Notes under the pieces: model-generated
Seen by the model: only the letters and a program-made list of their open reading frames with translations
Told to the model about the DNA's origin: nothing
Databases searched by the model: none
Program-made: the position numbers and the translations under genes
Assembly (NCBI GenBank): GCA_020027535.1
Contig: JAHRAK010000123.1
Location: 1 to 57,963 of the forward strand
Source: Nitrospirales bacterium
Lineage (GTDB): Bacteria > Nitrospirota > Nitrospiria > Nitrospirales > UBA8639
DNA length: 57,963 nucleotides
Reading direction: 5' to 3'
In this document: piece by piece, positions 41,907 to 51,530 of the stretch
How positions within the stretch are numbered: position 1 is the stretch's first letter
Layout of the letters: every line of letters begins with the position of its first letter

Positions 41907-44336
41907 TCAGACGCTCGCCATCGCCTCTTCTTCAACAAAAATTGGAGCGTTGTCTCGAAGTGCGACTTTGATTTTCTTGGCATCCTTGAAGCGCCCTCGA
42001 ATGAGTTCATCGGACAAGGGATCACCTAGAAGCTTTTGGATGGTTCGCCTCATGGGCCTGGCCCCATACTGCGGTTGATACCCTTGCGTAATCAGCCATT
42101 GCTTGACGTCGTCGCCGATCTCCAATTGGACGTCACGCTCCGCCAACCGCTCGTTCAACTCGAGAATCAGGATATCGACGATGTTCAGCAGATGCTCTTT
42201 TTCCAACGAATGGAAGACCACGAACTCATCAATCCGATTCAAGAATTCCGGGCTGAAACTCCGTTTCAATTCATCCAGAATATCGTTCTTCATTCGCTTC
42301 CGGGTTTCCGCCTCTTCGACTTTTTGGAACCCGAGAGACACGCCTTTCTGAATGAGTTTCGTTCCCAGGTTGGACGTCATCACGAGAATGGCATTCTTGA
42401 AATCGACTTTCCGCCCCAGGCTGTCCGTGAGCACCCCGTCATCCAAGACCTGCAAGAGGACGTTGAAGATATCCGGATGGGCTTTTTCAATTTCATCGAA
42501 CAACACCACCGAATAGGGCCGCCGCCGCACTTTCTCGGTCAACTGCCCGCCTTCTTCATAGCCGACGTACCCCGGAGGGGCGCCGAACAACCGGGAACTC
42601 GTAAATTTTTCCTGGTATTCCGACATATCGATTCGAATCAGGGCATCCTCGGTATTAAACAAAAAGCCCGCCAAGGCTCGGGCCAACTCGGTTTTCCCGA
42701 CACCCGTCGGCCCCAGGAAGACAAAGGACCCGATCGGCTTGCGCGCCTCCTTGAGACCGGCCCGGGAGCGACGAATGGCGCGACAGACCGCCGAAATGGC
42801 TTCTTCCTGCCCCACGATGCGCTTGTGGAGAAAGTCTTCCATGTGCAGCAGCTTTTCCGACTCTTCCTCTTCGAGTTTAAAGAGCGGAATGCCCGTGATC
42901 TTGGATACCACAAAACTGACTTCTTCAGCCCCGATCACCGGCTTATGCTGCTCCTGGTTCTTCTTCCAATCACGCTTGGCATCCTCCAACAGTTTCCGCA
43001 GTCGTTCTTCTTCTTCCCGAAATTTCACGGCATCTTCAAAGCTTTGCAGCCCGATAGCGACTTCTTTTTCGTGCGCCACGCGCTTGAGCTCCTGTTCCAA
43101 CGATTTCAACTCCGGAGGCAGTGAATAGGATTGCAACTTGGCTCTCGACCCCGTCTCATCAATCAAATCAATCGCCTTGTCGGGAAGAAATCGATCCGTG
43201 ATGTAGCGATCGGTCAATTTTACGGCTTCCACCACCGCGTCATCCGAAATTTCTACCCCATGATGCTCTTCATAGCGGTCCCGCAAGCCCTGAATAATCT
43301 TGATGGTTTCTTCCACGGAAGGCGGATTCACGTAAATGGGCTGGAACCGCCGTTTCAAGGCGCCGTCTTTTTCAATATGTTTTCGGTATTCATCCATGGT
43401 GGTCGCCCCGATGCAGTGAATCTCGCCCCGGGACAACGCCGGCTTGAGCATATTGGCGGCATCGATCGATCCTTCAGCCGCCCCCGCCCCAACCAGGGTA
43501 TGCAACTCATCAATGAACAGGATCACGTTGCCGGCCTGAACGATTTCCTTCATGACCACCTTCAACCGTTCTTCAAACTGTCCCCGATACTTCGTGCCGG
43601 CCACGAGCGACCCCAGGTCCAGGGCAATCACCCGCCGGTTCAGGAGATTATCGGGCACGTCCATCGAGACGATTCTCTGGGCCAACCCTTCCACGATCGC
43701 GGTTTTGCCTACCCCGGATTCGCCGATCAGGGCCGGGTTGTTTTTGGAACGGCGGCTCAAGATCTGCAAGACCCGTTCGATTTCATCGCCACGGCCGATG
43801 ACGGGATCCAACATGGAATCCTGCGCCAATTGCGTCAGGTCCCTGCCGAATTCATCGAGCGCGGGGGTGCTGCTTTTCTTGTCCCGCTCCCGTGTTCCGG
43901 ATTTCCGCAAGAAGGTCACGGTCAATTGACGCGCCGTGAGCAGGTTGCCGCCCAGGCTGCGAAGCACCTTCCCGCCGATCCCTTCCTCTTCCCGCAACAA
44001 GCCCAACAGGAGATGTTCGCTCCCGATGTGATTGTGTCCCAGAAGCCGCGCCTCTTCGACACCGTATTCAATCACCTTCTTGACGCGGGGGCTGAAGGGA
44101 ATTTCCCCGAAGGTGACGGTCGTTCCACCACTGGGCAAACTGCGTTCCACCTCCAAACGAATCTGTTCGGGAGACAACCCCATCTTCTTAATGATCATGA
44201 GGGCAATGCCATCGGATTCCCGGAGAATGGCCAGGACTAAATGCTCCGTGCCGAGATAGTCGTTCTGATGGCGTTCAGCCTCTTCGCGGGCCAGAATGAT
44301 AATCTTGCGACCTCTGTCCGTGAATCGCTCGAACAT
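41907..44336 (-). CDS. clpC: ATP-dependent Clp protease ATPase subunit ClpC
   Basis: 809 residues; the start follows AAAGGAGGGAAA. Two N-terminal Clp repeats ([20 protein letters not shown]-like, [14 protein letters not shown]; about 1-145). The first AAA+ domain has [15 protein letters not shown] (about 213) and [16 protein letters not shown] ClpC middle (M) domain follows with [16 protein letters not shown] (UVR-like). The second AAA+ domain has [17 protein letters not shown] (about 550) and [16 protein letters not shown]. It unfolds proteins for ClpP. No clpP is in the window. It has its own promoter and terminator. Confidence 0.95.
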   Translation of the reverse strand: MFERFTDRGRKIIILAREEAERHQNDYLGTEHLVLAILRESDGIALMIIKKMGLSPEQIRLEVERSLPSGGTTVTFGEIPFSPRVKKVIEYGVEEARLLGHNHIGSEHLLLGLLREEEGIGGKVLRSLGGNLLTARQLTVTFLRKSGTRERDKKSSTPALDEFGRDLTQLAQDSMLDPVIGRGDEIERVLQILSRRSKNNPALIGESGVGKTAIVEGLAQRIVSMDVPDNLLNRRVIALDLGSLVAGTKYRGQFEERLKVVMKEIVQAGNVILFIDELHTLVGAGAAEGSIDAANMLKPALSRGEIHCIGATTMDEYRKHIEKDGALKRRFQPIYVNPPSVEETIKIIQGLRDRYEEHHGVEISDDAVVEAVKLTDRYITDRFLPDKAIDLIDETGSRAKLQSYSLPPELKSLEQELKRVAHEKEVAIGLQSFEDAVKFREEEERLRKLLEDAKRDWKKNQEQHKPVIGAEEVSFVVSKITGIPLFKLEEEESEKLLHMEDFLHKRIVGQEEAISAVCRAIRRSRAGLKEARKPIGSFVFLGPTGVGKTELARALAGFLFNTEDALIRIDMSEYQEKFTSSRLFGAPPGYVGYEEGGQLTEKVRRRPYSVVLFDEIEKAHPDIFNVLLQVLDDGVLTDSLGRKVDFKNAILVMTSNLGTKLIQKGVSLGFQKVEEAETRKRMKNDILDELKRSFSPEFLNRIDEFVVFHSLEKEHLLNIVDILILELNERLAERDVQLEIGDDVKQWLITQGYQPQYGARPMRRTIQKLLGDPLSDELIRGRFKDAKKIKVALRDNAPIFVEEEAMASV

Positions 44337-44405
44337 TTTCCCTCCTTTTAGGGTAAAGAATTCACCCTGTACGCGTCAGATCAATCACACCGTCATACGA
44401 TCGTT

Positions 44406-44435
44406 AGTCTATCCATCCCCTCTGAAAACTGTCAA
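44406..44435 (-). promoter_or_regulatory. Sigma-70-type promoter of clpC
   Basis: On the minus strand, TTGACA (44430-44435), an 18-base spacer, then TAGACT (44406-44411), about 70 bases before the ATG. No CtsR- or CIRCE-type inverted repeat was seen nearby. Confidence 0.6.
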
Positions 44436-44646
44436 GGCAAGACCGCGACTGATGCTGATAACGTAAGGTTTCATATTCCGACACCGACGTCAAGAGGAAC
44501 GGAACGCCCGCAACATTTCTCCGTTGACTCCGGATCGCGGTGAACGATATAATTCGGCTTTCGTCACTTCAGAACCGCGTGGGCACGCCTCGACGTTTCA
44601 GTTCCCCTTCACTGACCCATCTTTTCCATAAACGCATGAGTCGCTC
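44436..44646. other. Divergent clpC-nadK spacer, rest of the 310-base gap
   Basis: Beyond the clpC promoter this stretch runs to the nadK start with no coding frame, tRNA or hairpin that I can support. A nadK promoter must lie here, but I could not place one. Confidence 0.4.
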
Positions 44647-45498
44647 GTGACTGTCATCGGCATCCTGACCAAGCCTCAATTTCCCGATATCAGTCCTCTC
44701 CTTGAGGAACTGCTCGACTGGCTCCGACGGAAAGAGAAAACCGTGCTCGTCGGCTCCTCGTCCGGGGAATACTTTCACGAAGGCGCGCAACCGATCGATG
44801 AGCAAATCGCCGATGAGGCCGACCTCGTACTCGTCCTCGGCGGAGACGGCACGATGTTGCGTGCGGCCCGGCTCGTCGAAGAACGATCCGTTCCCATCCT
44901 GGGGGTCAATTTGGGAGGCTTGGGGTTTCTGACGGAGAGCACGATCGAAACGATGTACGACTCTCTGGAAAAAGTGTTTGCGCAAGACTTCTACGTGGAT
45001 CACCGCCTGCGCCTCGATGCCCGGATCCGTCACAAAAACGGAGAACGGCAGCAACGAACGGCATTGAACGACGCGGTCATCAGCAAAGGGATTTCGGGAC
45101 GAATGATTACCACGAGCATTCAGGTAGACAAACAATTCGTGACGACGCTCCGAGGTGATGGGTTGATTATTGCCTCTCCAACCGGATCCACGGCCTACTC
45201 CATGTCCGCCGGCGGCCCGATTTTGGACCCGGGGCTCGAAACCCTGATACTGACGCCCATCAGCCCCCATACTTTAACCCACCGTCCACTCCTTGTCCCA
45301 AGCCAAGTCTCGCTGGAGATTGAATTGACCAGCCAGGAGGGAGGCACCGTGACGTTTGACGGACAAATCGGGATTCACCTGGAGCATGAAGACACGGTCA
45401 CGCTCAGCGCCTCACCTCACAGAACGCGCCTCATCCGCTTTCCCGACCGGACGTATTATGATGTCTTGAGGAATAAACTCAAATGGGGAGACGGCTAA
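44647..45498 (+). CDS. nadK: NAD kinase
   Basis: 283 residues from a GTG. Family motifs: VLVLGGDGTMLRAARL (GGDGT, about 58-73), NLGGLGFLTE (about 90-99), ALNDAVISKG (NE/D motif), then GDGLIIASPTGSTAYSMSAGGPIL (about 172-195) and PHTLTHRPLLVP. It makes NADP from NAD. Normal length. The zinc-ribbon-like gene converges on it with an 11-base gap. A start farther upstream is not supported. Confidence 0.94.
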   Translation: MTVIGILTKPQFPDISPLLEELLDWLRRKEKTVLVGSSSGEYFHEGAQPIDEQIADEADLVLVLGGDGTMLRAARLVEERSVPILGVNLGGLGFLTESTIETMYDSLEKVFAQDFYVDHRLRLDARIRHKNGERQQRTALNDAVISKGISGRMITTSIQVDKQFVTTLRGDGLIIASPTGSTAYSMSAGGPILDPGLETLILTPISPHTLTHRPLLVPSQVSLEIELTSQEGGTVTFDGQIGIHLEHEDTVTLSASPHRTRLIRFPDRTYYDVLRNKLKWGDG

Positions 45499-45509
45499 GC
45501 CGGGTTACA

Positions 45510-45878
45510 TCACGGCTGGCATTCGGGGCATTCGGTGCGTTCCTGCTCGGCCCGAAATTCATCGGACGTCAAAGGGAAAATCTGGTTGCACGTCGCACAG
45601 GGGCGGATTTCGAAAAACGCTTCTCCATCCTCGTGAATCTCGCACGGCAGCAACAGATCCTGCGGGTCATAGCCCAGGGTTTTCCCATCGGGAAACTTCA
45701 CGATAGCCAAGCGCACGTTGAAATGCTGAAAGACGCTTTCTTTGCCTTTCCGATCCTCACCGGACCCGACGACGCAAACGGGTTGCCCGGGTTTGCGTGC
45801 ACGAAGATCTTTTAAGGTGCGATGGGAATCCATCGCCACCTCAAATTGGGTCGCTTCCGGAGCCTGTGGGGTCGCCAT
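45510..45878 (-). CDS. Small protein with C-terminal four-cysteine zinc-ribbon-like motif
   Basis: 122 residues from the ATG at 45878; a TTG at 45905 is possible, and no good ribosome site was found for either. The C-terminus has RPCATCNQIFPLTSDEF, then ERTECPECQP: two CxxC pairs that probably bind zinc. The middle (RLAIVKFPDGKTLGYDPQDLLLP) looks like a small beta fold. Function unknown; such ribbons often bind nucleic acid or partner proteins. Confidence 0.6.
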   Translation of the reverse strand: MATPQAPEATQFEVAMDSHRTLKDLRARKPGQPVCVVGSGEDRKGKESVFQHFNVRLAIVKFPDGKTLGYDPQDLLLPCEIHEDGEAFFEIRPCATCNQIFPLTSDEFRAEQERTECPECQP

Positions 45879-45990
45879 AATCGTGGAAGTTGTGATTTCG
45901 TACAAGAAGGTTAAAGACAGTGTCCAGCTTGTAACACACGCAGAAAAATTCCGTCAAGATAACGAGCAGCCTTCCTGAAAGGGGGAGACG

Positions 45991-46350
45991 ATGGCACCCA
46001 TTATCATCTACCAGAAACCAACGTGTTCGACGTGCCGGCAAGTCGTGAAGCTCGTTCAGGAAAGCGGGCACGCCTTTACGGCCGTCAATTATTACGAAAC
46101 GCCATTGTCGAAAACCACGCTCAAAGCCTTACTGAAAAAGGGCAGCCTCAACGCCCGGGACGTGCTGCGCACGAAAGAAGAGAAATATAAAACGTTACGC
46201 CTCGCCACAACCGACAAGTCCGAAGATGAATTGATCGAACTGATGATCACGTATCCCGATCTACTCCAACGCCCCTTGGTCGAACAAGGCCAAACGGTCA
46301 TCCTTGCCCGGCCGGCGGAAGCGGTGAAGCAACTCTGGGAACAGTCGTGA
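45991..46350 (+). CDS. ArsC/Spx-family thiol protein
   Basis: 119 residues; GGGGGAG lies before the ATG. Thioredoxin-like start IIIYQKPTCSTCRQVVKLVQ with the redox Cys at about residue 12 and a CxxC, then NYYETPLSKTTLKALLKK, then LLQRPLVEQGQTVILARPAE (the conserved Arg-Pro loop). Arsenate reductases use the first Cys and three arginines; here several arginines are placed less clearly, so it may be an arsenate reductase or another thiol-disulfide protein of the family (YffB or Spx type). No other ars gene is adjacent. Confidence 0.82.
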   Translation: MAPIIIYQKPTCSTCRQVVKLVQESGHAFTAVNYYETPLSKTTLKALLKKGSLNARDVLRTKEEKYKTLRLATTDKSEDELIELMITYPDLLQRPLVEQGQTVILARPAEAVKQLWEQS

Positions 46351-46392
46351 GCATGACATCATCACTCAGCCGGCGTCGGCCTCTTATTCCCA

Positions 46393-46426
46393 TCCTTTGT
46401 ATGGAGGGGCAAGGGGAGGTAGAGGT
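46393..46426. repeat. CCTTTGTATGGAGGGG-type repeat
   Basis: TCCTTTGTATGGAGGGG, then AAGGGGAGGTAGAGG. It is a relative of the 40466-40600 repeats, placed between the ArsC-like gene and the end of the J-domain gene. Confidence 0.55.
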
Positions 46427-46438
46427 ATTAGCAGGGCC

Positions 46439-47056
46439 TTACCGTGTTTGATCTTCCGTCCCGTGAGCTTCGGTGCGCGGAATACTGGAATCCGCCCTGA
46501 GAAATTGGTAGGCCTCGATGATGCGCCGCAGTTCGGGTTCGGCGCTACGGTCACCCTTATTAATATCGGGATGGAGCTTCTTGGCTTTTTGACGAAAGGC
46601 CCGGGTCACCGCCGTCATCGAACTCCCGAAGTCCAGGCCCAAAGCCTGATACGCTTCCTGGTGGGAGTTGATTTCGCCTTGCGAAGCCGTGACCTCCCCG
46701 CTTCCCGTCGCCCTCTTGAAGAAGTCAAACAGATTAATCTTTCGCCGGCGTTGCTTGGGACGTTGATAGATTTCGCTATTGAAATCTTCAAAACGATCCT
46801 CAATGAATTCGAGGCGGGCTTCCAAGCGCTGGGCATGGGTCAGTTCCCGGACTTCATCCAATTCCTCTTCGATGAGCGTCACCATCCGATCGATTTCCGC
46901 CAGACCGGTTTCAACCTGAAAGTAACTCTCGGCGCGTTCCAGCATCATCGTGTCGATGGCAACATCCAGACTGCGTTCCGATTGGGCTCGTAATTCGACG
47001 ATCCGGCGACGCATGCCCGAGAAATAGCGAGCCTTGGCCCGCTCGTCAAAAGGCAT
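46439..47056 (-). CDS. DnaJ-domain protein with helical N-terminus and C-terminal J domain
   Basis: 205 residues. The first 125 are helical and charged with coiled-coil potential (VELRAQSERSLDVAIDTMMLE; IDRMVTLIEEELDEVREL). A J domain fills about 132-195: AYQALGLDFGSSMTAVTRAF, then RQKAKKLHPDINKGD with the HPD tripeptide, and ELRRIIEAYQFL. There is no Gly/Phe or zinc region. It is a DnaK co-chaperone of type III; its client is unknown. It stands alone, with no dnaK nearby. Confidence 0.82.
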   Translation of the reverse strand: MPFDERAKARYFSGMRRRIVELRAQSERSLDVAIDTMMLERAESYFQVETGLAEIDRMVTLIEEELDEVRELTHAQRLEARLEFIEDRFEDFNSEIYQRPKQRRRKINLFDFFKRATGSGEVTASQGEINSHQEAYQALGLDFGSSMTAVTRAFRQKAKKLHPDINKGDRSAEPELRRIIEAYQFLRADSSIPRTEAHGTEDQTR

Positions 47057-47112
47057 AGCTACGCCCCCAAGGTATTCGTGTCAGCATCATTTTCCCGGCC
47101 ATAGGGGACGCC

Positions 47113-47142
47113 GTAGGGACAGGCCTGCGTGCCTGTCCTACC
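47113..47142. repeat. GTAGGGACAGGC palindrome (copy 2)
   Basis: GTAGGGACAGGC, CTGCGT, then GCCTGTCCTAC. Inverted arms around a short loop, in the gap upstream of the J-domain gene. Confidence 0.7.
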
Positions 47143-47251
47143 GTCCCGAATGGATTGCGCGGCATTCTAGCACAAAACCTTCCCCTTTCCTCCAAATGGG
47201 ATGACAAGCCTCGTTGTTCCTTCGGTGTTTGGTAGGTGTTCACGTATTCTG

Positions 47252-47319
47252 GTAGGGACAGGCCTCTGTGCCTGTCCTTCGCACCAGCACCCAGGGCAAC
47301 CACAGGGGGTTGCCCCTAC
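47252..47319. repeat. Two palindromes in tandem upstream of a cytochrome gene (copy 3 and a relative)
   Basis: GTAGGGACAGGC...GCCTGTCC lies at 47252-47280. A second unit follows at 47294-47319, GGGCAAC...GTTGCCCCTAC. Along with 47113-47142 these fill most of the 345-base gap between the J-domain gene and the cytochrome gene. Confidence 0.65.
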
Positions 47320-47401
47320 GACGTTGGTTAGAGTAAAAACGTCCAGAGCCTCCGGCCCCGGGGACTTCATCTTTAATACATTCATCGAGGAGGAGAGTGC
47401 C

Positions 47402-47899
47402 GTGAGAAGAAGTATGTTATGCGTCGCGTTGAGTGCCGGGTTGTGTGTGAGTTTTTCAGGAGTGGCCTGGAGCGTGAATCCGACCGGATACGGGCAAGCC
47501 GGCGGAGAGTACGACATCAGGATTCCCCGTGTGCCGGCCGGTCATTTGGCCAAAGCCAAGAAAGTCAAACCACCGTTTGAAGCGACGCCGGAAATACTAG
47601 CAGAGGGCAAAGCCATCTTCCTGGGTGTCGGAGGGTGCATCAGTTGCCACGGCCCCGAAGGCAAGGGGGACGGTGCCGCCGCCAAAAACCTGCCGATCCA
47701 ACCACGCAACTTCACGAATCCGAAATTTCATAAATTACGAACGCCCGGCGAACTGATGTGGATCCTCAAGAACGGAAGCATGGGCCAATCCGGTCGTGTC
47801 CCGGGTACCGGCATGCTGCCCGTTGTCCAACCCAAGGGGTTCATTACCGAAGAGCAAGGCTGGAAGGCGTTGTTATACGAACTGAGCTTGGGGAAATAG
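47402..47899 (+). CDS. Periplasmic mono-haem cytochrome c
   Basis: 165 residues from the GTG at 47402, with GAGGAGGAG upstream. Signal peptide (MLCVALSAGLCVSFSGVAW). One haem motif CISCHGPEGKGDG (about 79-91), then PRNFTNPKFHKLRTPGELMWILKNGS and the probable methionine ligand in VPGTGMLPVV, ending ITEEQGWKALLYELSL. It is the third member of the set that includes 9936-10445 and 10523-11008. Compared with those it carries a short insert (MGQSGRV) before GTGM and lacks the extra cysteine. Electron partner unknown. dnaE follows after 151 bases. Confidence 0.88.
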   Translation: MRRSMLCVALSAGLCVSFSGVAWSVNPTGYGQAGGEYDIRIPRVPAGHLAKAKKVKPPFEATPEILAEGKAIFLGVGGCISCHGPEGKGDGAAAKNLPIQPRNFTNPKFHKLRTPGELMWILKNGSMGQSGRVPGTGMLPVVQPKGFITEEQGWKALLYELSLGK

Positions 47900-48050
47900 C
47901 CGCAACGTTCAATCTGTTCACGATCCCGTCGCCTCCGGGAGACCGGTTGGGACGGAGACCTTCATTGACATCACCCGGACCCAGGGTTAGAATTTTTCTG
48001 ACTCCGGGAAGCTCTCTTGGGCCTGTCGTCAGCTAAGGAATGATCCCCCC

Positions 48051-51000
48051 TTGTCTTCTCAATTCGTTCACCTGCACCTCCACACCCAATACAGCCTGCT
48101 GGACGGCGCCAATCAACTGAATCCGCTTCTGAAACAAGTCCGTGACTTTCAACAACCCGCGCTTGCCGTCACGGACCACGGCAACCTCTTCGGAGCCATC
48201 GACTTCCATGAAAAGGCCACTGCCCACGGGGTAAAGCCCATCATCGGGTGTGAAGCCTATCTCGCTCCCGGCAGCCGGCGACAACGCGAAGGCTTGCTGG
48301 CCCATAACGACTACTATCATTTGATTCTCCTGGCCACCAATCTCAAGGGCTACCATAACCTCATCAAGCTATCGAGTAAGGCCTATCTCGAAGGGTTTTA
48401 CTACAAACCCCGGATGGATAAGGAACTCTTGCAGGAACACCATGAAGGCCTCATCGCCTTATCCGGGTGTTTGAGCGGGGAAGTGCCGTATCTTATCGGC
48501 CAACAGGATATGGAAAAAGCCGCACAAACAGCCGGACAATACCGCGAGATCTTCGGGAAAGACCATTATTATCTCGAAGTCCAGGCCAATGGGCTCGATC
48601 ATCAATTGATCGCCAACCGGGGCCTCGTGGACATCCATAAGAAACTCGATATTCCTTTGGTGGGGACCAACGACTGCCACTACCTGAAAAAAGAGGATGC
48701 GCGCCCGCATGAAATCATGCTGTGCCTGCAAACCGGCAAAACGTTAAGCGACACCAATCGCCTGAAGTTCGACACCGACCAACTGTACGTCAAGTCCACG
48801 GAAGAGATGATCGCGGAGTTTTCCGAACTGCCGGAAGCCGTGTTGAACACCTGTCGCATTGCGGAACAATGCAATCCGGACCTGAACTATGGCACGTTAT
48901 CGCTCCCTCACTACCAGGTGCCCGAGGGATTGACCCATGAAACCTACCTGGAAACCTTAGCCAAGGAAGGCTTGGCCGAGCGCCTGGCGGCCCGGCCTTC
49001 GAGCTTGCCGCCGGAGGCCTACCAACTGCGCCTTCAAGAAGAACTGGCCGTGCTCACGCAGATGGGCTATGCCGGCTATTTCCTGGTGGTCTGGGACATC
49101 ATCAAATTTGCCCGGTCCCGCGGCATTCCAGTGGGGCCCGGCCGGGGGTCGGCAACCGGGAGTTTGATTGCCTATGCCCTCTCCATTACCGACTTGGATC
49201 CACTCGCGTACAACCTGCTCTTCGAGCGGTTCCTCAATCCCGAACGCGTGAGCATGCCAGACATCGACATGGATTTCTGCATGGACCGCCGGGGAGAAGT
49301 CATCAATTACGTGATCGAGAAATACGGGGAAGACCACGTGTGCCAGATCATCACGTTCGGGACGCTGGGCGCCAAAGCCGCCATCCGGGACGTGGGACGC
49401 GTGATGGATATTCCCTACGCCGAAGTGGACCGCGTCGCCAAACTCGTGCCGACACAACTCAACATCACCTTGAAAGAGGCTTTGACCCAAGAGCCACGCC
49501 TGCAAGAGTTGGTCGACGGTGACACACGGATGAAGGAACTCATGACGACGGCCCAAGCCCTCGAAGGCCTGGCACGCCACGCCTCCACGCACGCGGCTGG
49601 TGTGGTGATTTCACAGAAGCCCCTCATCGAACACGTCCCGTTGTACAAAACGGGCAACGACGAAATCGTCACGCAATATTCGATGACGGACATCGAAAAA
49701 GTGGGCCTGGTGAAGTTTGATTTTCTCGGACTGAAAACCCTCACCATGATTCACCAGGCGGTGGCCATGGTGAACCAAAGACGGGCCCCGGAAGAACACC
49801 TCGATATTGAACGGCTTCCTCCGAATGACGCAAAGACCTATGCCCTCCTGGCCTCCGGCAAAACCTCCGGGATCTTCCAACTGGAAAGTTCGGGCATGCG
49901 CAATTTATTGGTCCGCATTAAACCGGAATGCTTTGAAGATCTCATCGCGATCCTCGCCCTCTACCGGCCGGGACCTTTGGAAAGCGGCATGGTGGACGAC
50001 TTTATCAAACGCAAACACGATCCCTCGAAAATTGCGTACGACCCGCCGGAGTTGGAATCCATTCTCAAAGAAACCCACGGGGTCATCGTCTATCAGGAAC
50101 AAGTCATGGCCATTGCCAATCGCATGGCCGGGTTCAGTTTGGGGCAAGCCGATTTGCTTCGCCGGGCCATGGGAAAGAAAAAGCCGGAAGAGATGGCCAA
50201 GCAAAAAGAATTGTTTCTCGAAGGGGCCAAGGCCAACGGGTTCACGGAAAAGAAAGCGGAAAAAATCTTCGACCAAATGGCCTACTTTGCCGGGTATGGA
50301 TTCAATAAATCCCATTCGGCGGCTTATGCCCTGGTGACGTTCCAAACGGCCTACCTGAAAGCGCATCATCCCACGGAATTCATGGCCGCGCTCCTCACGA
50401 GCGAAATGGGGAATACGGACAAGATGGTGGGCTATTTTACCGAATGTCGTGAACGCGGGATTCCCATCCTCCCGCCGGACGTGAATGAAAGCCAGAAAAA
50501 CTTTACCATCGTGGAGGGAGGCATTCGATTCGGGCTGGCGGCCATCAAGAACGTCGGCGGCAGTGCCATCGAATCCATCATCGCGCGTCGGGAAGCAGAG
50601 GAGCCCTTCTCGTCATTTTTCGATTTCTGCTGCCGGATCGACATGCAAAAAGTCAACAAACGCGTGCTGGAAGGCTTGATCAAGGTCGGTGCATTTGACT
50701 CCACGGGGACCAAACGGGCTCAATTGATGGCGGTGATGGAACAAACGCTGGATGAAGCTGGCGCCATTCAAAAGGAGCGCGCCTTGGGACAGACGTCCTT
50801 ATTCGAGGCCGTCGAAGCGGATGACTCGAACTCGCCTGCCTTGACTCGACCGCTGCCCGCGATCGACGAATGGCAACAGGCCCAAATCCTCCAATTTGAA
50901 CGGGAACTCACCGGATTCTATATCACCGCCCATCCGTTGGCCCAACACGCCGAAGCCATCCGCCTACTGTCGACGCATACCACGGCCACCCTCCATGAGG

Positions 51001-51509
51001 CGCGCGAAGGCCGGGAGATCAAAATCTGCGGCGTGATCGGCAGCATCAAAGTCACCACCACCAAAAAAGGGAACCGGATGGCCTACGTCCAATTGGAAGA
51101 CCTGCAAGGCTTGGTGGAAATCATCGTGTTTCCCGAACTCTTTCAAAACTGTTCGGAGTTTCTGAATACGGATACCGTCATCCAGGCCATGGGCACGGTG
51201 GATCACATGGATTCCGGCGCCCGTCTCAAGGCCACCAAATTGGAGCCCCTGCACGACTTGCAAACCAGAACGGTGAAACGGGTCACGATACGCCTCGCGG
51301 AAACGCCGGAAACGTGGGGCAAGCTCCCGAAACTGCAGGAAGTGTTACACCGTCACCCGGGGCCGGCCCCGATCGCCTTTCACTTCCATCTCGATTCCCA
51401 GGTGCAAGCGGAGAGTGCCCCGTTACCGAATGTCAGCGTCTTGCCGAGTTCGGACCTGGTATATGAAGTGGAGCAAATTCTCGGAAAAGAGACCGTGACG
51501 TTTCACTGA
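48051..51509 (+). CDS. dnaE: DNA polymerase III alpha subunit
   Basis: 1152 residues. PHP domain start HLHLHTQYSLLDGAN (about 6-20) with KPIIGCEAYL. Polymerase core: RGIPVGPGRGSATGSLIAYAL, SMPDIDMDFCMDRRGEV with catalytic aspartates (about 402-410), then QEQVMAIANRMAGFSL, the beta-binding region QTSLFE (about 915), and an OB-fold with KICGVIGSIKVTTTKKGNRMAYVQLEDL (about 985-1025). The TTG start has AAGGA 12 bases before it; no ATG is in frame nearby. It is the main replicative polymerase. accA follows 21 bases later. Confidence 0.95.
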   Translation: MSSQFVHLHLHTQYSLLDGANQLNPLLKQVRDFQQPALAVTDHGNLFGAIDFHEKATAHGVKPIIGCEAYLAPGSRRQREGLLAHNDYYHLILLATNLKGYHNLIKLSSKAYLEGFYYKPRMDKELLQEHHEGLIALSGCLSGEVPYLIGQQDMEKAAQTAGQYREIFGKDHYYLEVQANGLDHQLIANRGLVDIHKKLDIPLVGTNDCHYLKKEDARPHEIMLCLQTGKTLSDTNRLKFDTDQLYVKSTEEMIAEFSELPEAVLNTCRIAEQCNPDLNYGTLSLPHYQVPEGLTHETYLETLAKEGLAERLAARPSSLPPEAYQLRLQEELAVLTQMGYAGYFLVVWDIIKFARSRGIPVGPGRGSATGSLIAYALSITDLDPLAYNLLFERFLNPERVSMPDIDMDFCMDRRGEVINYVIEKYGEDHVCQIITFGTLGAKAAIRDVGRVMDIPYAEVDRVAKLVPTQLNITLKEALTQEPRLQELVDGDTRMKELMTTAQALEGLARHASTHAAGVVISQKPLIEHVPLYKTGNDEIVTQYSMTDIEKVGLVKFDFLGLKTLTMIHQAVAMVNQRRAPEEHLDIERLPPNDAKTYALLASGKTSGIFQLESSGMRNLLVRIKPECFEDLIAILALYRPGPLESGMVDDFIKRKHDPSKIAYDPPELESILKETHGVIVYQEQVMAIANRMAGFSLGQADLLRRAMGKKKPEEMAKQKELFLEGAKANGFTEKKAEKIFDQMAYFAGYGFNKSHSAAYALVTFQTAYLKAHHPTEFMAALLTSEMGNTDKMVGYFTECRERGIPILPPDVNESQKNFTIVEGGIRFGLAAIKNVGGSAIESIIARREAEEPFSSFFDFCCRIDMQKVNKRVLEGLIKVGAFDSTGTKRAQLMAVMEQTLDEAGAIQKERALGQTSLFEAVEADDSNSPALTRPLPAIDEWQQAQILQFERELTGFYITAHPLAQHAEAIRLLSTHTTATLHEAREGREIKICGVIGSIKVTTTKKGNRMAYVQLEDLQGLVEIIVFPELFQNCSEFLNTDTVIQAMGTVDHMDSGARLKATKLEPLHDLQTRTVKRVTIRLAETPETWGKLPKLQEVLHRHPGPAPIAFHFHLDSQVQAESAPLPNVSVLPSSDLVYEVEQILGKETVTFH

Positions 51510-51530
51510 CGCGTACAGGACGAATCCGCC

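Noticed and set aside
44337-44405. CIRCE or CtsR-type operator in front of clpC
   Set aside because: No matching inverted or direct repeat was found between the promoter and the start.
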